DNA from: Phocaeicola paurosaccharolyticus JCM 15092
GTDB lineage: Bacteria; Bacteroidota; Bacteroidia; Bacteroidales; Bacteroidaceae
Direction: 5' to 3'
Length of the DNA: 47,057 nt
Assembly: GCF_000613805.1 (NCBI RefSeq)
Contig: NZ_BAJR01000026.1
Location: 1-47,057, forward strand
Positions within the stretch are counted from its first letter, which is position 1; each line of letters opens with the position of its first letter. Under the pieces are notes generated by a model. The model made no database searches. It worked only from the letters and a program-made list of their open reading frames with translations, and had not been told where the DNA came from. Made by a program: the position numbers and the translations under genes. Positions 19,250 through 27,621 of the stretch are shown here, one piece after another.

Positions 19250-19279
19250 ATAGAAAATAATCCATCACTATAGAAAATA
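19250..19279. repeat. Direct repeat ATAGAAAATA with 20-bp period
   Basis: ATAGAAAATA at 19250-19259 recurs exactly at 19270-19279. The 20-bp spacing is two helical turns, and it lies 105-134 bases before the lyase start, where an activator would bind. Low sequence complexity makes chance possible. The rest of the 297-base gap 19146-19442 shows only the terminator at its far end. Confidence 0.4.
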
Positions 19280-19351
19280 GAGGAAATTCATGCAGAAAAT
19301 CAAAGGTTAACCTATTTCGTCTGTCATTAAACAAATGACATTAACATAACA

Positions 19352-19385
19352 AACCCCGAAAGCTCATTACAGGACTTTCGGGGTT
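19352..19385 (-). terminator. Terminator of the MBL/VOC/ABC-F operon
   Basis: Perfect 11-bp stem AACCCCGAAAG (19352-19362) with CTTTCGGGGTT (19375-19385), 12-nt loop, 57 bases after the ABC-F stop on the minus strand. Confidence 0.8.
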
Positions 19386-19442
19386 CATATAAATCCATAT
19401 TTCAGGACCTATTATTTCTTACTTATAAATTGAGAATATTTT

Positions 19443-21308
19443 TTACGACTCAATCTCACTAAGTTCAAGCCAACGCATACTCTTCTCATCAATCTCATCA
19501 TTAATAAGTGGCAAGCGTTTTGATTTTTCTGTGAGCTCATCTACATTAAGATTACCGCTGCATAACTCCGCCTCAATATCTGCCTTCTCCTTTTCAAGTT
19601 CGGCAATCTCCTTCTCAAGTCTCTCGTACTCCTGCCTCTCCTTGAAAGACATACGACGTTTCTCGTTCAAACGAACTCTAGCCACCTTCTCCTCTGCAGG
19701 TTTTGCTTCCTGTTTTTCGCTCTCCCCTTTACTCTGTTTCCATTCACGATAATCGGAATAATTTCCAGGGAAGTCGCGAATATCACCCTGTCCGTTGAAC
19801 ACCAGAAGATGGTCAACCACTTTATCCATAAAGTAGCGGTCGTGACTTACAACAATAACACACCCCTTGAAACTTCTAAGATACTCTTCCAACACCTGGA
19901 GTGTGATTATATCCAGGTCGTTTGTAGGTTCATCGAGAACAAGAAAGTTCGGGTTACGCATAAGCACTGTACAGAGATAGAGACGACGTCTCTCTCCTCC
20001 GCTCAGTTTATAAACATAGCTGTATTGTGTCTCCGGAGTGAACAGGAAGTGTTGCAGGAACTGTGATGCAGTTAGTTTTCTACCGTCACCAAGTTCAATA
20101 ACCTCTGCTATATTTGTGACAACATCTATCACCTTCATCTGTTCATCGAACTCCAAACCATCCTGTGAGTAGTAGCCGAAACGCACAGTCTCACCTATAT
20201 CTATAGTTCCACTGTCTGGTTTCACCTCTCCCATCAATATCTTTATGAAAGTTGATTTTCCCGTTCCGTTATTGCCAACAATACCCATCTTCTCATAGCG
20301 AGAGAATATGTACGAGAAATCATCAAGTATCTTAAAGTTGTCGAAGCTCTTATAAAGATGATCAGCCTCGAAAATCTTTGAACCTATATACGAAGCCTTT
20401 ACGTCAAGTCTCACGTTCGAGTCATTTGTGCGCTGCTTAGCCACCTTCTCGATCTCATAAAAAGCATCCTCACGATATCTTGCCTTATGTCCGCGTGCCT
20501 GAGGCATGCGTCTCATCCACTCAAGTTCGGTACGATACAGATTATTTGCTCTTGCTATCTCTTGGTTGGTTGCATCAACCCTCTCCTGTCTCTTCTCAAG
20601 ATAATAGCTATAGTTGCCTTTGTATGAGTATACCTGCTTGTTATCTATCTCAATAATCTCCGAGCATACTCTGTCAAGGAAGTATCTATCATGAGTTACC
20701 ATCAAAAGAGATATATTTCCACGACTCAGATAGCCTTCTAGCCACTCTGTCATATCTAGGTCAAGGTGGTTGGTAGGCTCATCCAATATTATGAAATCAG
20801 GTTCTGTAATAAGAACATTTGCAAGTGCAACTCGCTTGAGCTGCCCACCTGAAAGATGCTTTATCTTCTGATCGAAGTTTCTGATCTTTAACTGGGAGAG
20901 TATCTGCTTTGCTTTGCGCTCATAATCCCAAGCCTTTTCATGCTCCATGCGGACAAGAAGTTCCTCCATTCCCGGATTACCTTCAGTCTCTATGCACTCT
21001 TCATACTCCTTTATAAGTTGTATGGTGCTGTTTCCATGATGGAAACAAGCCTCTATAACACTCAAGTCCTCCGGATAGTGAGGATCCTGTTCAAGGTATC
21101 CCACTTTCAGGTCACGTCTGAAAGAGATAGTTCCTTCGTCGTATCCCTCTTTTCCGGAAATTATATTAAGTAATGTAGTCTTGCCGCTTCCGTTCTTGGC
21201 TATAAGTCCAATTCTTTGACCCTCTGCCACGCCGAAAGATATTTTATTGAATAAAACAAGATCGCCAAAAGATTTGGTCAATCCCTCAATTTGCATGTAT
21301 GGGGTCAT
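19443..21308 (-). CDS. ABC-F family ATPase (Uup-like)
   Basis: 621-aa cytoplasmic protein with two ABC domains and no membrane helices. Domain 1 has Walker A AKNGSGKTT (37-45), LSGGQLKR and IILDEPTNHLD. Domain 2 has GNNGTGKST, LSGGERRR and LVLDEPTNDLD. The linker carries the ABC-F arm region. The tail is a Glu/Lys-rich coiled coil (FKERQEYERLEKEIAELEKEK), as in Uup. ABC-F proteins act on the ribosome, resolving stalls or protecting it from antibiotics; tail and length favour a Uup-type housekeeping role. It overlaps the preceding gene by 4 bases (ATGA). Met5 (MQIEGL) is an alternative start. Confidence 0.92.
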   Translation of the reverse strand: MTPYMQIEGLTKSFGDLVLFNKISFGVAEGQRIGLIAKNGSGKTTLLNIISGKEGYDEGTISFRRDLKVGYLEQDPHYPEDLSVIEACFHHGNSTIQLIKEYEECIETEGNPGMEELLVRMEHEKAWDYERKAKQILSQLKIRNFDQKIKHLSGGQLKRVALANVLITEPDFIILDEPTNHLDLDMTEWLEGYLSRGNISLLMVTHDRYFLDRVCSEIIEIDNKQVYSYKGNYSYYLEKRQERVDATNQEIARANNLYRTELEWMRRMPQARGHKARYREDAFYEIEKVAKQRTNDSNVRLDVKASYIGSKIFEADHLYKSFDNFKILDDFSYIFSRYEKMGIVGNNGTGKSTFIKILMGEVKPDSGTIDIGETVRFGYYSQDGLEFDEQMKVIDVVTNIAEVIELGDGRKLTASQFLQHFLFTPETQYSYVYKLSGGERRRLYLCTVLMRNPNFLVLDEPTNDLDIITLQVLEEYLRSFKGCVIVVSHDRYFMDKVVDHLLVFNGQGDIRDFPGNYSDYREWKQSKGESEKQEAKPAEEKVARVRLNEKRRMSFKERQEYERLEKEIAELEKEKADIEAELCSGNLNVDELTEKSKRLPLINDEIDEKSMRWLELSEIES

Positions 21309-22126
21309 AATAATTCTGAAATTTTCTCTGCTATATTATCAAACTCTTCATTCAGGTTACACCTATTACCCTCTTTTATCTTGCCCCATATAATGCCGAC
21401 AGGATCTACAATAAAGTCGGTGTTTTTGAAACGTAGCACAGGATATTCACTCTTGCCGTCGACAACAGTAGCCCAATCCATGCCATCCATCTCATTAATG
21501 ATTATTGTTCCGAAAGCCATTGCAAAGGATACCCAAGGATCTTTCTGTTTTACATTGAATTTTCCACTGTCAAGCATCTTCTGTATACTTGTAATATCAC
21601 TCTCTTGCGATGTAAAATCTCTCGAGAGCTCTTTCTTGATAGTTGATACCGCCCAGTCGAAGCCGGCATTTATCTCCTCTATCTCAAGAAGACGTGCCTG
21701 AATTATCTCTTTTGTAACTTTACTGTTATCGCGTACAACAATCGATTTTATTATCTGCTCGGCAACACCCTTATCACCTCCTTTGCATACAGTGAAGCTA
21801 CACTCTATAGATGTATTCTTTTCACCTGTTATCCAAATATGTGTAGTGTACCACACTCCCTCTTCGTTAAAGCTCTCGCAGCTATAAGCACACTTCAAGT
21901 TGCCAACATTCACAATCGTTGCTGTCGTGTTATTGTCTAGTTCAAACTTGATACACTCCTCGGCATACTTATCCGATTTATCTTTGAATGCAGAGATTCT
22001 GAAGTTTCCATCCCACTTCTCCGGGTTGTAGAAAAGAAAGCTCTCAGCAGTATCTTCAAATTCGTTCCATGTCTGAGGCAACTCTATAGAGAACCATCCT
22101 CCAGGAGATATAAATTTCATACTCAC
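21305..22126 (-). CDS. DUF3805/DUF3806 protein
   Basis: 273 aa, apparently two domains: an N-terminal DUF3805-like part (residues 1-130, with FISPGGWFSIELPQTWNEFED) and a C-terminal DUF3806-like part (145-273, with DPWVSFAMAFGTIIINEMDGMDW and YPVLRFKNTDFIVDPVGIIW). There is no signal peptide, so it is cytoplasmic. Function unknown. It overlaps the ABC-F gene by 4 bases and lies 11 bases after the VOC gene. The DUF3805 part looks like the proteins that sense or bind surfaces in a PsbP/Mog1-like fold, but I would not rely on that. Confidence 0.8.
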   Translation of the reverse strand: MSMKFISPGGWFSIELPQTWNEFEDTAESFLFYNPEKWDGNFRISAFKDKSDKYAEECIKFELDNNTTATIVNVGNLKCAYSCESFNEEGVWYTTHIWITGEKNTSIECSFTVCKGGDKGVAEQIIKSIVVRDNSKVTKEIIQARLLEIEEINAGFDWAVSTIKKELSRDFTSQESDITSIQKMLDSGKFNVKQKDPWVSFAMAFGTIIINEMDGMDWATVVDGKSEYPVLRFKNTDFIVDPVGIIWGKIKEGNRCNLNEEFDNIAEKISELL

Positions 22127-22137
22127 CTATTTAATAG

Positions 22138-22518
22138 TTAAAAATTAACAGGAAGAATCTCTATCCAATAGTCATCCGGGTCGTTGATAAAATAGAGTCC
22201 CATATCATGATTTTCAAAGCATATGCATCCCATTTCACGATGAAACTCACGAATCTGGTCATAATCGCCCTCAACACGGATGCAGAGGTGACTTTCATTT
22301 TCACCCAACTCATAAGCAGAGTTATGGTCACGCAGCCATGTCAGTTCGAGTAGGAAACCAGTTGTATCATCAGCCAGGTATACAAGTTCGAAAGAGCCGT
22401 CAGCAGCCTTTTTTCTCTTAGCCACATGAAGTCCTACAGCCTTCTCATAGAAAGCTATACTTTTATCAAGGTTAGTCACATTGATATTGAAATGATCGAA
22501 TCTTCCTTTTATCTTCAT
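22138..22518 (-). CDS. VOC-family protein, glyoxalase I-like
   Basis: 126-aa metalloenzyme-type protein with two beta-alpha-beta-beta-beta modules. Likely metal ligands sit at the glyoxalase I positions: His9 (FDHFNINV), Glu58 (FLLELTW), His77 (ESHLCIRV) and Glu120 (YWIEILP). This arrangement suggests lactoylglutathione-lyase-like detoxification, but Bacteroides make little or no glutathione, so the thiol partner is unclear. It starts 2 bases after the MBL gene ends and is clearly in the same operon. Confidence 0.85.
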   Translation of the reverse strand: MKIKGRFDHFNINVTNLDKSIAFYEKAVGLHVAKRKKAADGSFELVYLADDTTGFLLELTWLRDHNSAYELGENESHLCIRVEGDYDQIREFHREMGCICFENHDMGLYFINDPDDYWIEILPVNF

Positions 22519-22520
22519 AT

Positions 22521-23264
22521 CTATAGTTTTATTATTTGTCCACTATGTGTAACGGGAATGAACTCCACTCCCTTCTCCTGCGCAATCTTACCGAATGCAT
22601 TTGCCTTGTCATATTCAGGTGTAAAATGCATTGGTACAAAGGTACGAGTTTTTATCTTATCTATAAACTGCGTTGCACCACGCATATACTCACTTCCCAA
22701 TCGTGGGTCGACAGGAAACATCACCACATCCATCTCTTTTACCTGTCTGTATATATAGTCGAGCTGATAAAGAAAATATTTCTCATTTCTCTTCCACTCA
22801 GCCTCATCGCTCTCATCCATCCAGTGCCAGTTATTCAGGTCGCCTGCATGAAAGAACGTCTTTCCCTGAGCTTCAATAAGGAAGGAGACGCCAACATCGG
22901 TAGATCCGAAAGCCTTTATCTTTAGAGTTTCATCCACATACTCCTCTCCTTTCCTGAGCCACAAAGCATCCTCTTCTTTAGCACGACGATGTTTCAAGAT
23001 ATCTTTTGATAGGATATAAATTATATCAGGTCTCTTTTCTCTCCATGTAAGAACCTCTTTATTAAAATGATCAGGATGAAAATGAGAAGAGAGCACGTAA
23101 AGTTTCCCCTCTCTTTGTAGAATACCATCGTGCAAAATTCCACTATGCGGAACTCCATCATCACCATACTCTTTCGAATCCATGTAGTAATCCATTACCA
23201 CAGTAAATCCATCACCAAGAAGAGCAAAACCACTATGAAAAATATAAACCAGCTCCATAATCAA
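22521..23264 (-). CDS. MBL-fold metallo-hydrolase
   Basis: 247-aa metallo-beta-lactamase fold hydrolase. Metal motif HFHPDH at 61-66, then FFHAGDLNNWHW and a late VPMHFTPEYDKA. These give the usual His/Asp set for one or two zinc or iron ions. No signal peptide, so it is cytoplasmic. It resembles UlaG/RNase-Z-like subgroups more than true beta-lactamases. It heads the operon with VOC, DUF3805 and ABC-F genes. An MBL beside a glyoxalase I-like protein recalls the glyoxalase I/II pair, but this MBL lacks the usual THxHxDH motif, so that pairing is speculative. Met3 is an alternative start. Confidence 0.87.
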   Translation of the reverse strand: MIMELVYIFHSGFALLGDGFTVVMDYYMDSKEYGDDGVPHSGILHDGILQREGKLYVLSSHFHPDHFNKEVLTWREKRPDIIYILSKDILKHRRAKEEDALWLRKGEEYVDETLKIKAFGSTDVGVSFLIEAQGKTFFHAGDLNNWHWMDESDEAEWKRNEKYFLYQLDYIYRQVKEMDVVMFPVDPRLGSEYMRGATQFIDKIKTRTFVPMHFTPEYDKANAFGKIAQEKGVEFIPVTHSGQIIKL

Positions 23265-23293
23265 AATATATCTTTATACTATATAAATATTCC

Positions 23294-23301
23294 CAAAGTT
23301 A
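23294..23301 (-). promoter_or_regulatory. Possible -7 box of the MBL operon
   Basis: Minus-strand TAACTTTG, matching TAnnTTTG, 30 bases before the MBL start. No TTTG lies at the expected distance, so support is partial. Confidence 0.4.
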
Positions 23302-23353
23302 TGAAAATCAATCGGTGTCTCATAAACTATGAACAATCTTTAGCAATAAAAAT

Positions 23354-24550
23354 TTATTTTCCTATAGGCTGCACCTTCGAGCGGGTCTTTTTATCTATCT
23401 CAAGGAACATGTAGTTCACCTTACCTGAGTGTATGAGAGAGTCATTCTGAAGATAGATTTTTGTAGCATATTCCTTAGACTTCTCGAATGTGAGTTTGGA
23501 CATCTGATTCTTCGACTTGCCAACCATCGTTGAGTCAAGTTTTTCATCCGGAAAGAAATCATCCATATTTATATCACCTATCATTGTTGTCTCAAGGAAA
23601 CTTATTTTCTTATGCGACTTGTCAGTATAATAGCCAACAAACATATGCCCCGGTACTCTTACCAGTATAGGGTTAATATTAATAGCCTTCAGAAGAGATG
23701 CAAAAAGAACACTTCCATCCACACAGTTTATTTGTGAAGAGGCCAAAGCATCATCCACTGTACGCACCCTCTGAGTATAGACCACATTTGAGGAGAGACT
23801 GGAGTTTGTTATAGAACTATATCTGAAGTTTCTCTTCTGAAGTACATTCCACAGAGCATATACCTGTCGATCGACATTTCCAGGACGTACATTACTACCC
23901 TGATAGCCAAGAAATCTGTTTACTATCCTTGTATCAAGAGCTTCACGCAGTATCTTATCTATCTGAGGATTATCTTCATTTACATAAGCTGCAAAGAACT
24001 CTCCTGTATCATGCAGCTTCATATTATGGTCATAATAGCCAATAGGGCACTCGTTTATGCTACGCATTGATGCTGTCTTAAGTCTTTGAGCGAGTTCCTT
24101 GCCATTAAGCTCCGCCTTTATAGCTATAGCTACCGGAACAGCCTGCTTATTATCACGCAGTGCCTGATAGTTCCATATTACATCTGGATATACTATATAC
24201 TCTTTACCTGATTTAGGCAGGATAAATTCAGAAACAGACTCTGAGAAGAATGGTGATTGGGCAATTTCAACGCGCAGGCGACTATTAATATGGTTATTCT
24301 TTATGCGTATTGCTATTCCTGATTTCGGATTGCCCACATAATCTGAATCCATGGGCTCAATAATATTGGAATCAGTAGTTGCTGTAGATAATATGGTAGA
24401 TGGGAATATATTACCTCCCAAAGGAATCTCTATTTCTAAATCTGCTCTAAAAGGATCTGTCCTATAAACATAGAAAGCCAGCATCAAGAAAATGATGCCT
24501 GAAAGTGAGATAGTACTCCACTGCCATTTATTCAACTTTTTAATAATCAT
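23354..24550 (-). CDS. Membrane-anchored transglutaminase-like protein
   Basis: About 398 aa from the ATG at 24550. I prefer this start because the longer reading from 24589 would begin inside the terminator of the ridA gene. One helix near the N terminus (WSTISLSGIIFLMLAFYVY) anchors it, with the rest outside the cytoplasm. The C-terminal half has the transglutaminase/cysteine-protease core: Cys276 in SQINCVDGSVLFASLL and His302 in VRVPGHMFVGYY, followed by an acidic stretch. The N-terminal half is beta-rich. It may cleave or cross-link envelope peptides; the substrate is unknown. It is on the strand of ridA but probably transcribed apart. Confidence 0.75.
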   Translation of the reverse strand: MIIKKLNKWQWSTISLSGIIFLMLAFYVYRTDPFRADLEIEIPLGGNIFPSTILSTATTDSNIIEPMDSDYVGNPKSGIAIRIKNNHINSRLRVEIAQSPFFSESVSEFILPKSGKEYIVYPDVIWNYQALRDNKQAVPVAIAIKAELNGKELAQRLKTASMRSINECPIGYYDHNMKLHDTGEFFAAYVNEDNPQIDKILREALDTRIVNRFLGYQGSNVRPGNVDRQVYALWNVLQKRNFRYSSITNSSLSSNVVYTQRVRTVDDALASSQINCVDGSVLFASLLKAININPILVRVPGHMFVGYYTDKSHKKISFLETTMIGDINMDDFFPDEKLDSTMVGKSKNQMSKLTFEKSKEYATKIYLQNDSLIHSGKVNYMFLEIDKKTRSKVQPIGK

Positions 24551-24579
24551 AATGATTAAGAGACCATTTAAAAGTAAAT

Positions 24580-24607
24580 AAGTACGCATTTAAGTAAATG
24601 CATACTT
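24580..24607 (-). terminator. Terminator of ridA
   Basis: Stem AAGTACGCATTT (24580-24591) with AAATGCATACTT (24596-24607), 11 of 12 paired, loop AAGT. On the minus strand it is followed by a T-rich stretch. It lies 27 bases past the ridA stop. Confidence 0.6.
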
Positions 24608-24633
24608 TAATAATGATATTATACTTACAGATA

Positions 24634-25011
24634 CTATCTTACAGCAATGCTCTCTATCTCTACCAAAGCTCCTTTTGGCAGTTCCTTTACGGCAACAGCT
24701 GAACGAGCAGGAAAATCTTCAGTGAAATATGTAGCATAAACCTTATTCATACCTGCAAAAAGAGACATATCCGCAAGAAAAACTGTTGTCTTAACAATAT
24801 TAGCTGTTGTAAGACCGGCTTTTTCAAGGATAGCTTTTATGTTTTCAAAAGATTGCTTTGTCTGTTCCTCTATTCCTCCTTCAGCCAATACGCCGGTAGA
24901 AGGTACTACAGGAATTTGACCTGAGATGAATACCATTCCATTTGCCTCAATAGCCTGACTATATGGACCTATAGCTGCAGGAGCCTTTTCAGTAAAAATC
25001 ACACTCTTCAT
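24634..25011 (-). CDS. ridA: RidA family enamine/imine deaminase
   Basis: 125-aa protein that hydrolyses reactive 2-aminoacrylate-type enamines and imines, protecting pyridoxal-phosphate enzymes. It has the family landmarks: the start AIGPYSQAI, FISGQIPVVP, the mid-protein NIKAILEKAGL, and the active-site Arg in FPARSAVAV with VEIESIAV at the end. Normal length for a trimeric RidA. A single gene with a terminator downstream and a -7-like box upstream. Confidence 0.93.
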   Translation of the reverse strand: MKSVIFTEKAPAAIGPYSQAIEANGMVFISGQIPVVPSTGVLAEGGIEEQTKQSFENIKAILEKAGLTTANIVKTTVFLADMSLFAGMNKVYATYFTEDFPARSAVAVKELPKGALVEIESIAVR

Positions 25012-25035
25012 AATATTTATATCATTTTATTAAAA

Positions 25036-25043
25036 CAAAGCTA
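25036..25043 (-). promoter_or_regulatory. Possible -7 box of ridA
   Basis: Minus-strand TAGCTTTG, a match to TAnnTTTG, 24 bases before the ridA start. No -33 element at proper spacing. Confidence 0.4.
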
Positions 25044-25189
25044 AATTAATAGTTTTAAAAAAGAAATCGGGTAGCAAAAGGCAATAAATTTCCTTTTTAC
25101 GTTCATTTAACATGATAATAATTACTAATATTGACAACTCATAAATCAAGCAATTATATAAATTAATTAAAATTATTTTCTCTTTTAAC

Positions 25190-25218
25190 TTGTGTATATG
25201 AAATAATTACTATCTTTG
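25190..25218 (+). promoter_or_regulatory. rho promoter
   Basis: TTG at 25190-25192, 18-nt spacer, then TATCTTTG at 25211-25218, a perfect -7 box. The start site should be near 25225, giving an unusually long 5' leader of about 180 nt. The remaining part of the gap, 25044-25189, is AT-rich with nothing else seen. Confidence 0.75.
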
Positions 25219-25224
25219 TGCTCT

Positions 25225-25403
25225 GTAAGTTTATACTTATCCTTTAAGTATAATGTAAGGCTTACTTCCCTTATAAATAAATACTATATCAATTTATCCT
25301 ATTTCAACGTAGAGCATACTTCTCCTTTCTAATTTTTCACCCATAATTATTTCCTAGGAGATCTCTCTGTGATGAGTAAATAACATTTCACTAAAAATAC
25401 TAT
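25225..25403 (+). promoter_or_regulatory. Long rho leader with hairpin and C-rich, G-poor stretch
   Basis: An 8-bp perfect hairpin, TTATACTT (25231-25238) with AAGTATAA (25246-25253), opens the leader. From 25261 to 25354 I count 23 C and only 3 G in 94 bases, with many YC dinucleotides, the look of a rut (Rho-loading) region. In E. coli, Rho represses its own gene by attenuation in the leader; here the same is inferred. A three-codon ATG-AGT-AAA-TAA lies at 25373. Confidence 0.55.
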
Positions 25404-27440
25404 ATGTATAACATTATTCAATTAAACGACAAAAATTTGTCGGAATTGCAATCAATTGCAAAAGAATTGGGTATAAACAAAATTGACTCTTTAAAGAAAG
25501 AAGATCTTGTTTATAGAATTCTTGACGAACAGGCAATTGTAAGTGCAACTCAAAAAGTCGCATCTATCAAATCCAATGAGGAGAGAAAAGATGCTCAGGC
25601 TAAAAAAAGATCACGCATAAATGTGAAGAAAGAGGGCGACAAAGTATACACAGCCTCTAAAGACAAAGCACAAAAAATAGAATCAAACAACTCTAATGTT
25701 AATCCGCAAGCAAAACCTGCAGAGGAAAAGACAGTTAATGAAGCAAAGCCTTCTTTAGAGACAGTAATAGCCGAAAAGGTTGAGACTGTCGAAAAGAAAG
25801 AAGATACACAGGCAAAGAAGAAACCTGCAAGAAAAAACAATGCTTCTAAAAAAGCTAAGAGTGAAAATATTACTGATGAGAAAGCTGAAGAGATTGTAAG
25901 AGAACAAAAGGAGGTTAAACCTGAAGAACCTAAAGCAGCTTCCAGAAAGGTAGAAAAAGTAGAAGAAAAAGCAGAGGCAATTCTTCCTGAATTGGAGTTT
26001 GAAAACGAAAATGAAGACTTTATACCTATCGAAGACCTTCCTTCAGACAATGTAGAACTTCCAAGCGAGCTTATCGGAAAGTTTGAAGCTACGAAAAAAA
26101 ATGCTCCAACAACACAACCTGCAGCAGCAAACAACCAAAACAAGCCTCAACAGAATCAGCAAAATCAGCCTCGTCAGCAACGCGATTTCCAGAACAACAA
26201 GTTCAACAACCAACCGCGCAACAACAATAACAACCAGCCTAGGAACAATAAGGATGCAGAAGCAGAGAACACTCCAGCACCACATCAAGAGAGAAAGCCG
26301 GTTGAAAAGCCATACGATTTCGAAGGAATTTTATCAGGAACAGGTGTATTAGAGATAATGCCTGACGGATATGGTTTCTTACGTTCATCAGATTACAACT
26401 ATCTATCATCACCAGATGATATATATGTATCACAATCTCAGATCAAATTATTCGGTCTTAAGACAGGTGATGTAGTTGAAGGTTCTATACGTCCTCCAAA
26501 AGAGGGTGAAAAATATTTCCCACTTGTAAAGGTAGAGAAGATCAACGGACTTAATCCCGGACTGGTGCGTGACCGTGTTCCATTCGATCACCTCACTCCT
26601 CTTTTCCCGGAAGAGAAATTCAAACTTTGCAAAGGTGGATATGCTGACAACCTCTCTGCCCGCATGGTAGATATGTTCGCTCCTATCGGTAAGGGACAGC
26701 GTGCACTTATCGTAGCACAGCCAAAGACAGGTAAGACAATCTTACTAAAAGATATAGCTAATGCAATCGCAGCAAATCACCCTGAAGTATATATGATAAT
26801 GCTCCTTATCGACGAACGTCCTGAGGAGGTTACAGATATGGCAAGAAGTGTAAATGCTGAGGTTATTGCATCTACATTCGATGAGCCTGCAGAAAGACAC
26901 GTGAAAATTGCAGGTATCGTTCTTGAGAAGGCAAAGAGAATGGTTGAATGCGGTCACGATGTCGTAATCTTCCTTGACTCAATAACACGTCTTGCTAGAG
27001 CATACAACACCGTATCTCCTGCTTCAGGTAAGGTACTTTCGGGTGGTGTCGATGCAAATGCACTACACAAACCAAAACGTTTCTTCGGTGCTGCACGTAA
27101 CATTGAAAATGGTGGCTCATTGACAATCGTTGCAACTGCACTTATTGATACAGGTTCTAAGATGGATGAGGTTATCTTCGAAGAGTTCAAGGGCACCGGT
27201 AACATGGAGCTGCAGCTCGACCGCAACTTAAGCAACAAACGTATATTCCCTGCTGTCAACATTGTTGCATCAAGTACTCGTCGCGACGACTTGCTACTCG
27301 ACAAGACAACTCTCGACCGTATGTGGATACTACGCAAGTATCTCTCGGATATGAATCCTATCGAAGCAATGGACTTCGTAAAGAGCAGATTGGAGAATAC
27401 TCGCGACAACGAAGAGTTCCTTATGAGCATGAATTCATAA
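25404..27440 (+). CDS. rho: Transcription termination factor Rho with long disordered insert
   Basis: 678-aa hexameric RNA helicase that ends transcription. Residues 1-48 match the Rho N-terminal helix domain ([27 protein letters not shown]). About 50-300 is a low-complexity insert, first Lys/Glu/Ala-rich, then Asn/Gln/Pro/Arg-rich. The RNA-binding fold follows (310-385, [18 protein letters not shown]), then the ATPase with P-loop QPKTGKT, the Walker B-type VVIFLDSIT and the Q-loop region [16 protein letters not shown]. coli Rho is 419 aa, so the insert explains the length. In Bacteroides thetaiotaomicron such an insert is reported to drive phase separation. The antisense frames over this gene are shadows. 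Confidence 0.97.
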   Translation: MYNIIQLNDKNLSELQSIAKELGINKIDSLKKEDLVYRILDEQAIVSATQKVASIKSNEERKDAQAKKRSRINVKKEGDKVYTASKDKAQKIESNNSNVNPQAKPAEEKTVNEAKPSLETVIAEKVETVEKKEDTQAKKKPARKNNASKKAKSENITDEKAEEIVREQKEVKPEEPKAASRKVEKVEEKAEAILPELEFENENEDFIPIEDLPSDNVELPSELIGKFEATKKNAPTTQPAAANNQNKPQQNQQNQPRQQRDFQNNKFNNQPRNNNNNQPRNNKDAEAENTPAPHQERKPVEKPYDFEGILSGTGVLEIMPDGYGFLRSSDYNYLSSPDDIYVSQSQIKLFGLKTGDVVEGSIRPPKEGEKYFPLVKVEKINGLNPGLVRDRVPFDHLTPLFPEEKFKLCKGGYADNLSARMVDMFAPIGKGQRALIVAQPKTGKTILLKDIANAIAANHPEVYMIMLLIDERPEEVTDMARSVNAEVIASTFDEPAERHVKIAGIVLEKAKRMVECGHDVVIFLDSITRLARAYNTVSPASGKVLSGGVDANALHKPKRFFGAARNIENGGSLTIVATALIDTGSKMDEVIFEEFKGTGNMELQLDRNLSNKRIFPAVNIVASSTRRDDLLLDKTTLDRMWILRKYLSDMNPIEAMDFVKSRLENTRDNEEFLMSMNS

Positions 27441-27459
27441 TAGAAAACATTATAGAAGA

Positions 27460-27493
27460 AAAAGCCGCTGTCCCGAAAGGAACAGCGGCTTTT
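27460..27493 (+). terminator. rho terminator
   Basis: Perfect 12-bp stem AAAAGCCGCTGT (27460-27471) with ACAGCGGCTTTT (27482-27493) and a 10-nt loop, ending in TTTT, 19 bases after the rho stop. Confidence 0.9.
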
Positions 27494-27515
27494 ATATTAA
27501 TATTTTACTATCTCA

Positions 27516-27583
27516 AACTTCAGGATATCTAAACTAAGCTTTAGGATATTAATCCTAAGGCTTAGGATTAATAAACTGAAGTT
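27516..27583. repeat. Nested, overlapping inverted repeats after rho
   Basis: Outer arms AACTTCAG (27516-27523) and CTGAAGTT (27576-27583) are exact complements. Inside, AAGCTTTAGGAT (27536-27547) pairs with ATCCTAAGGCTT (27552-27563), one G-U. Alternatively ATTAATCCTAAG (27548-27559) pairs perfectly with CTTAGGATTAAT (27561-27572). The two inner stems share bases 27552-27563 and cannot form together. A T-run follows at 27599-27605. It may end the minus-strand DUF3127 transcript or back up the rho terminator. Confidence 0.75.
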
Positions 27584-27621
27584 ATGGACAAAATTTTCTT
27601 TTTTTAGCGAAAGAGATTTCC

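Noticed and set aside
22521..23264. MBL protein as a beta-lactamase resistance gene
   Set aside because: No signal peptide, and the HFHPDH motif and context do not fit a secreted beta-lactamase.
25255..25265. Palindrome GTAAGGCTTAC in the rho leader as an operator
   Set aside because: Short, with no known regulator, and better explained as part of leader structure; not enough to call.
25595..26143. 182-residue minus-strand frame inside rho
   Set aside because: It is the complement of the low-complexity insert of rho, is Ser/Phe/Leu-rich and has no family features.
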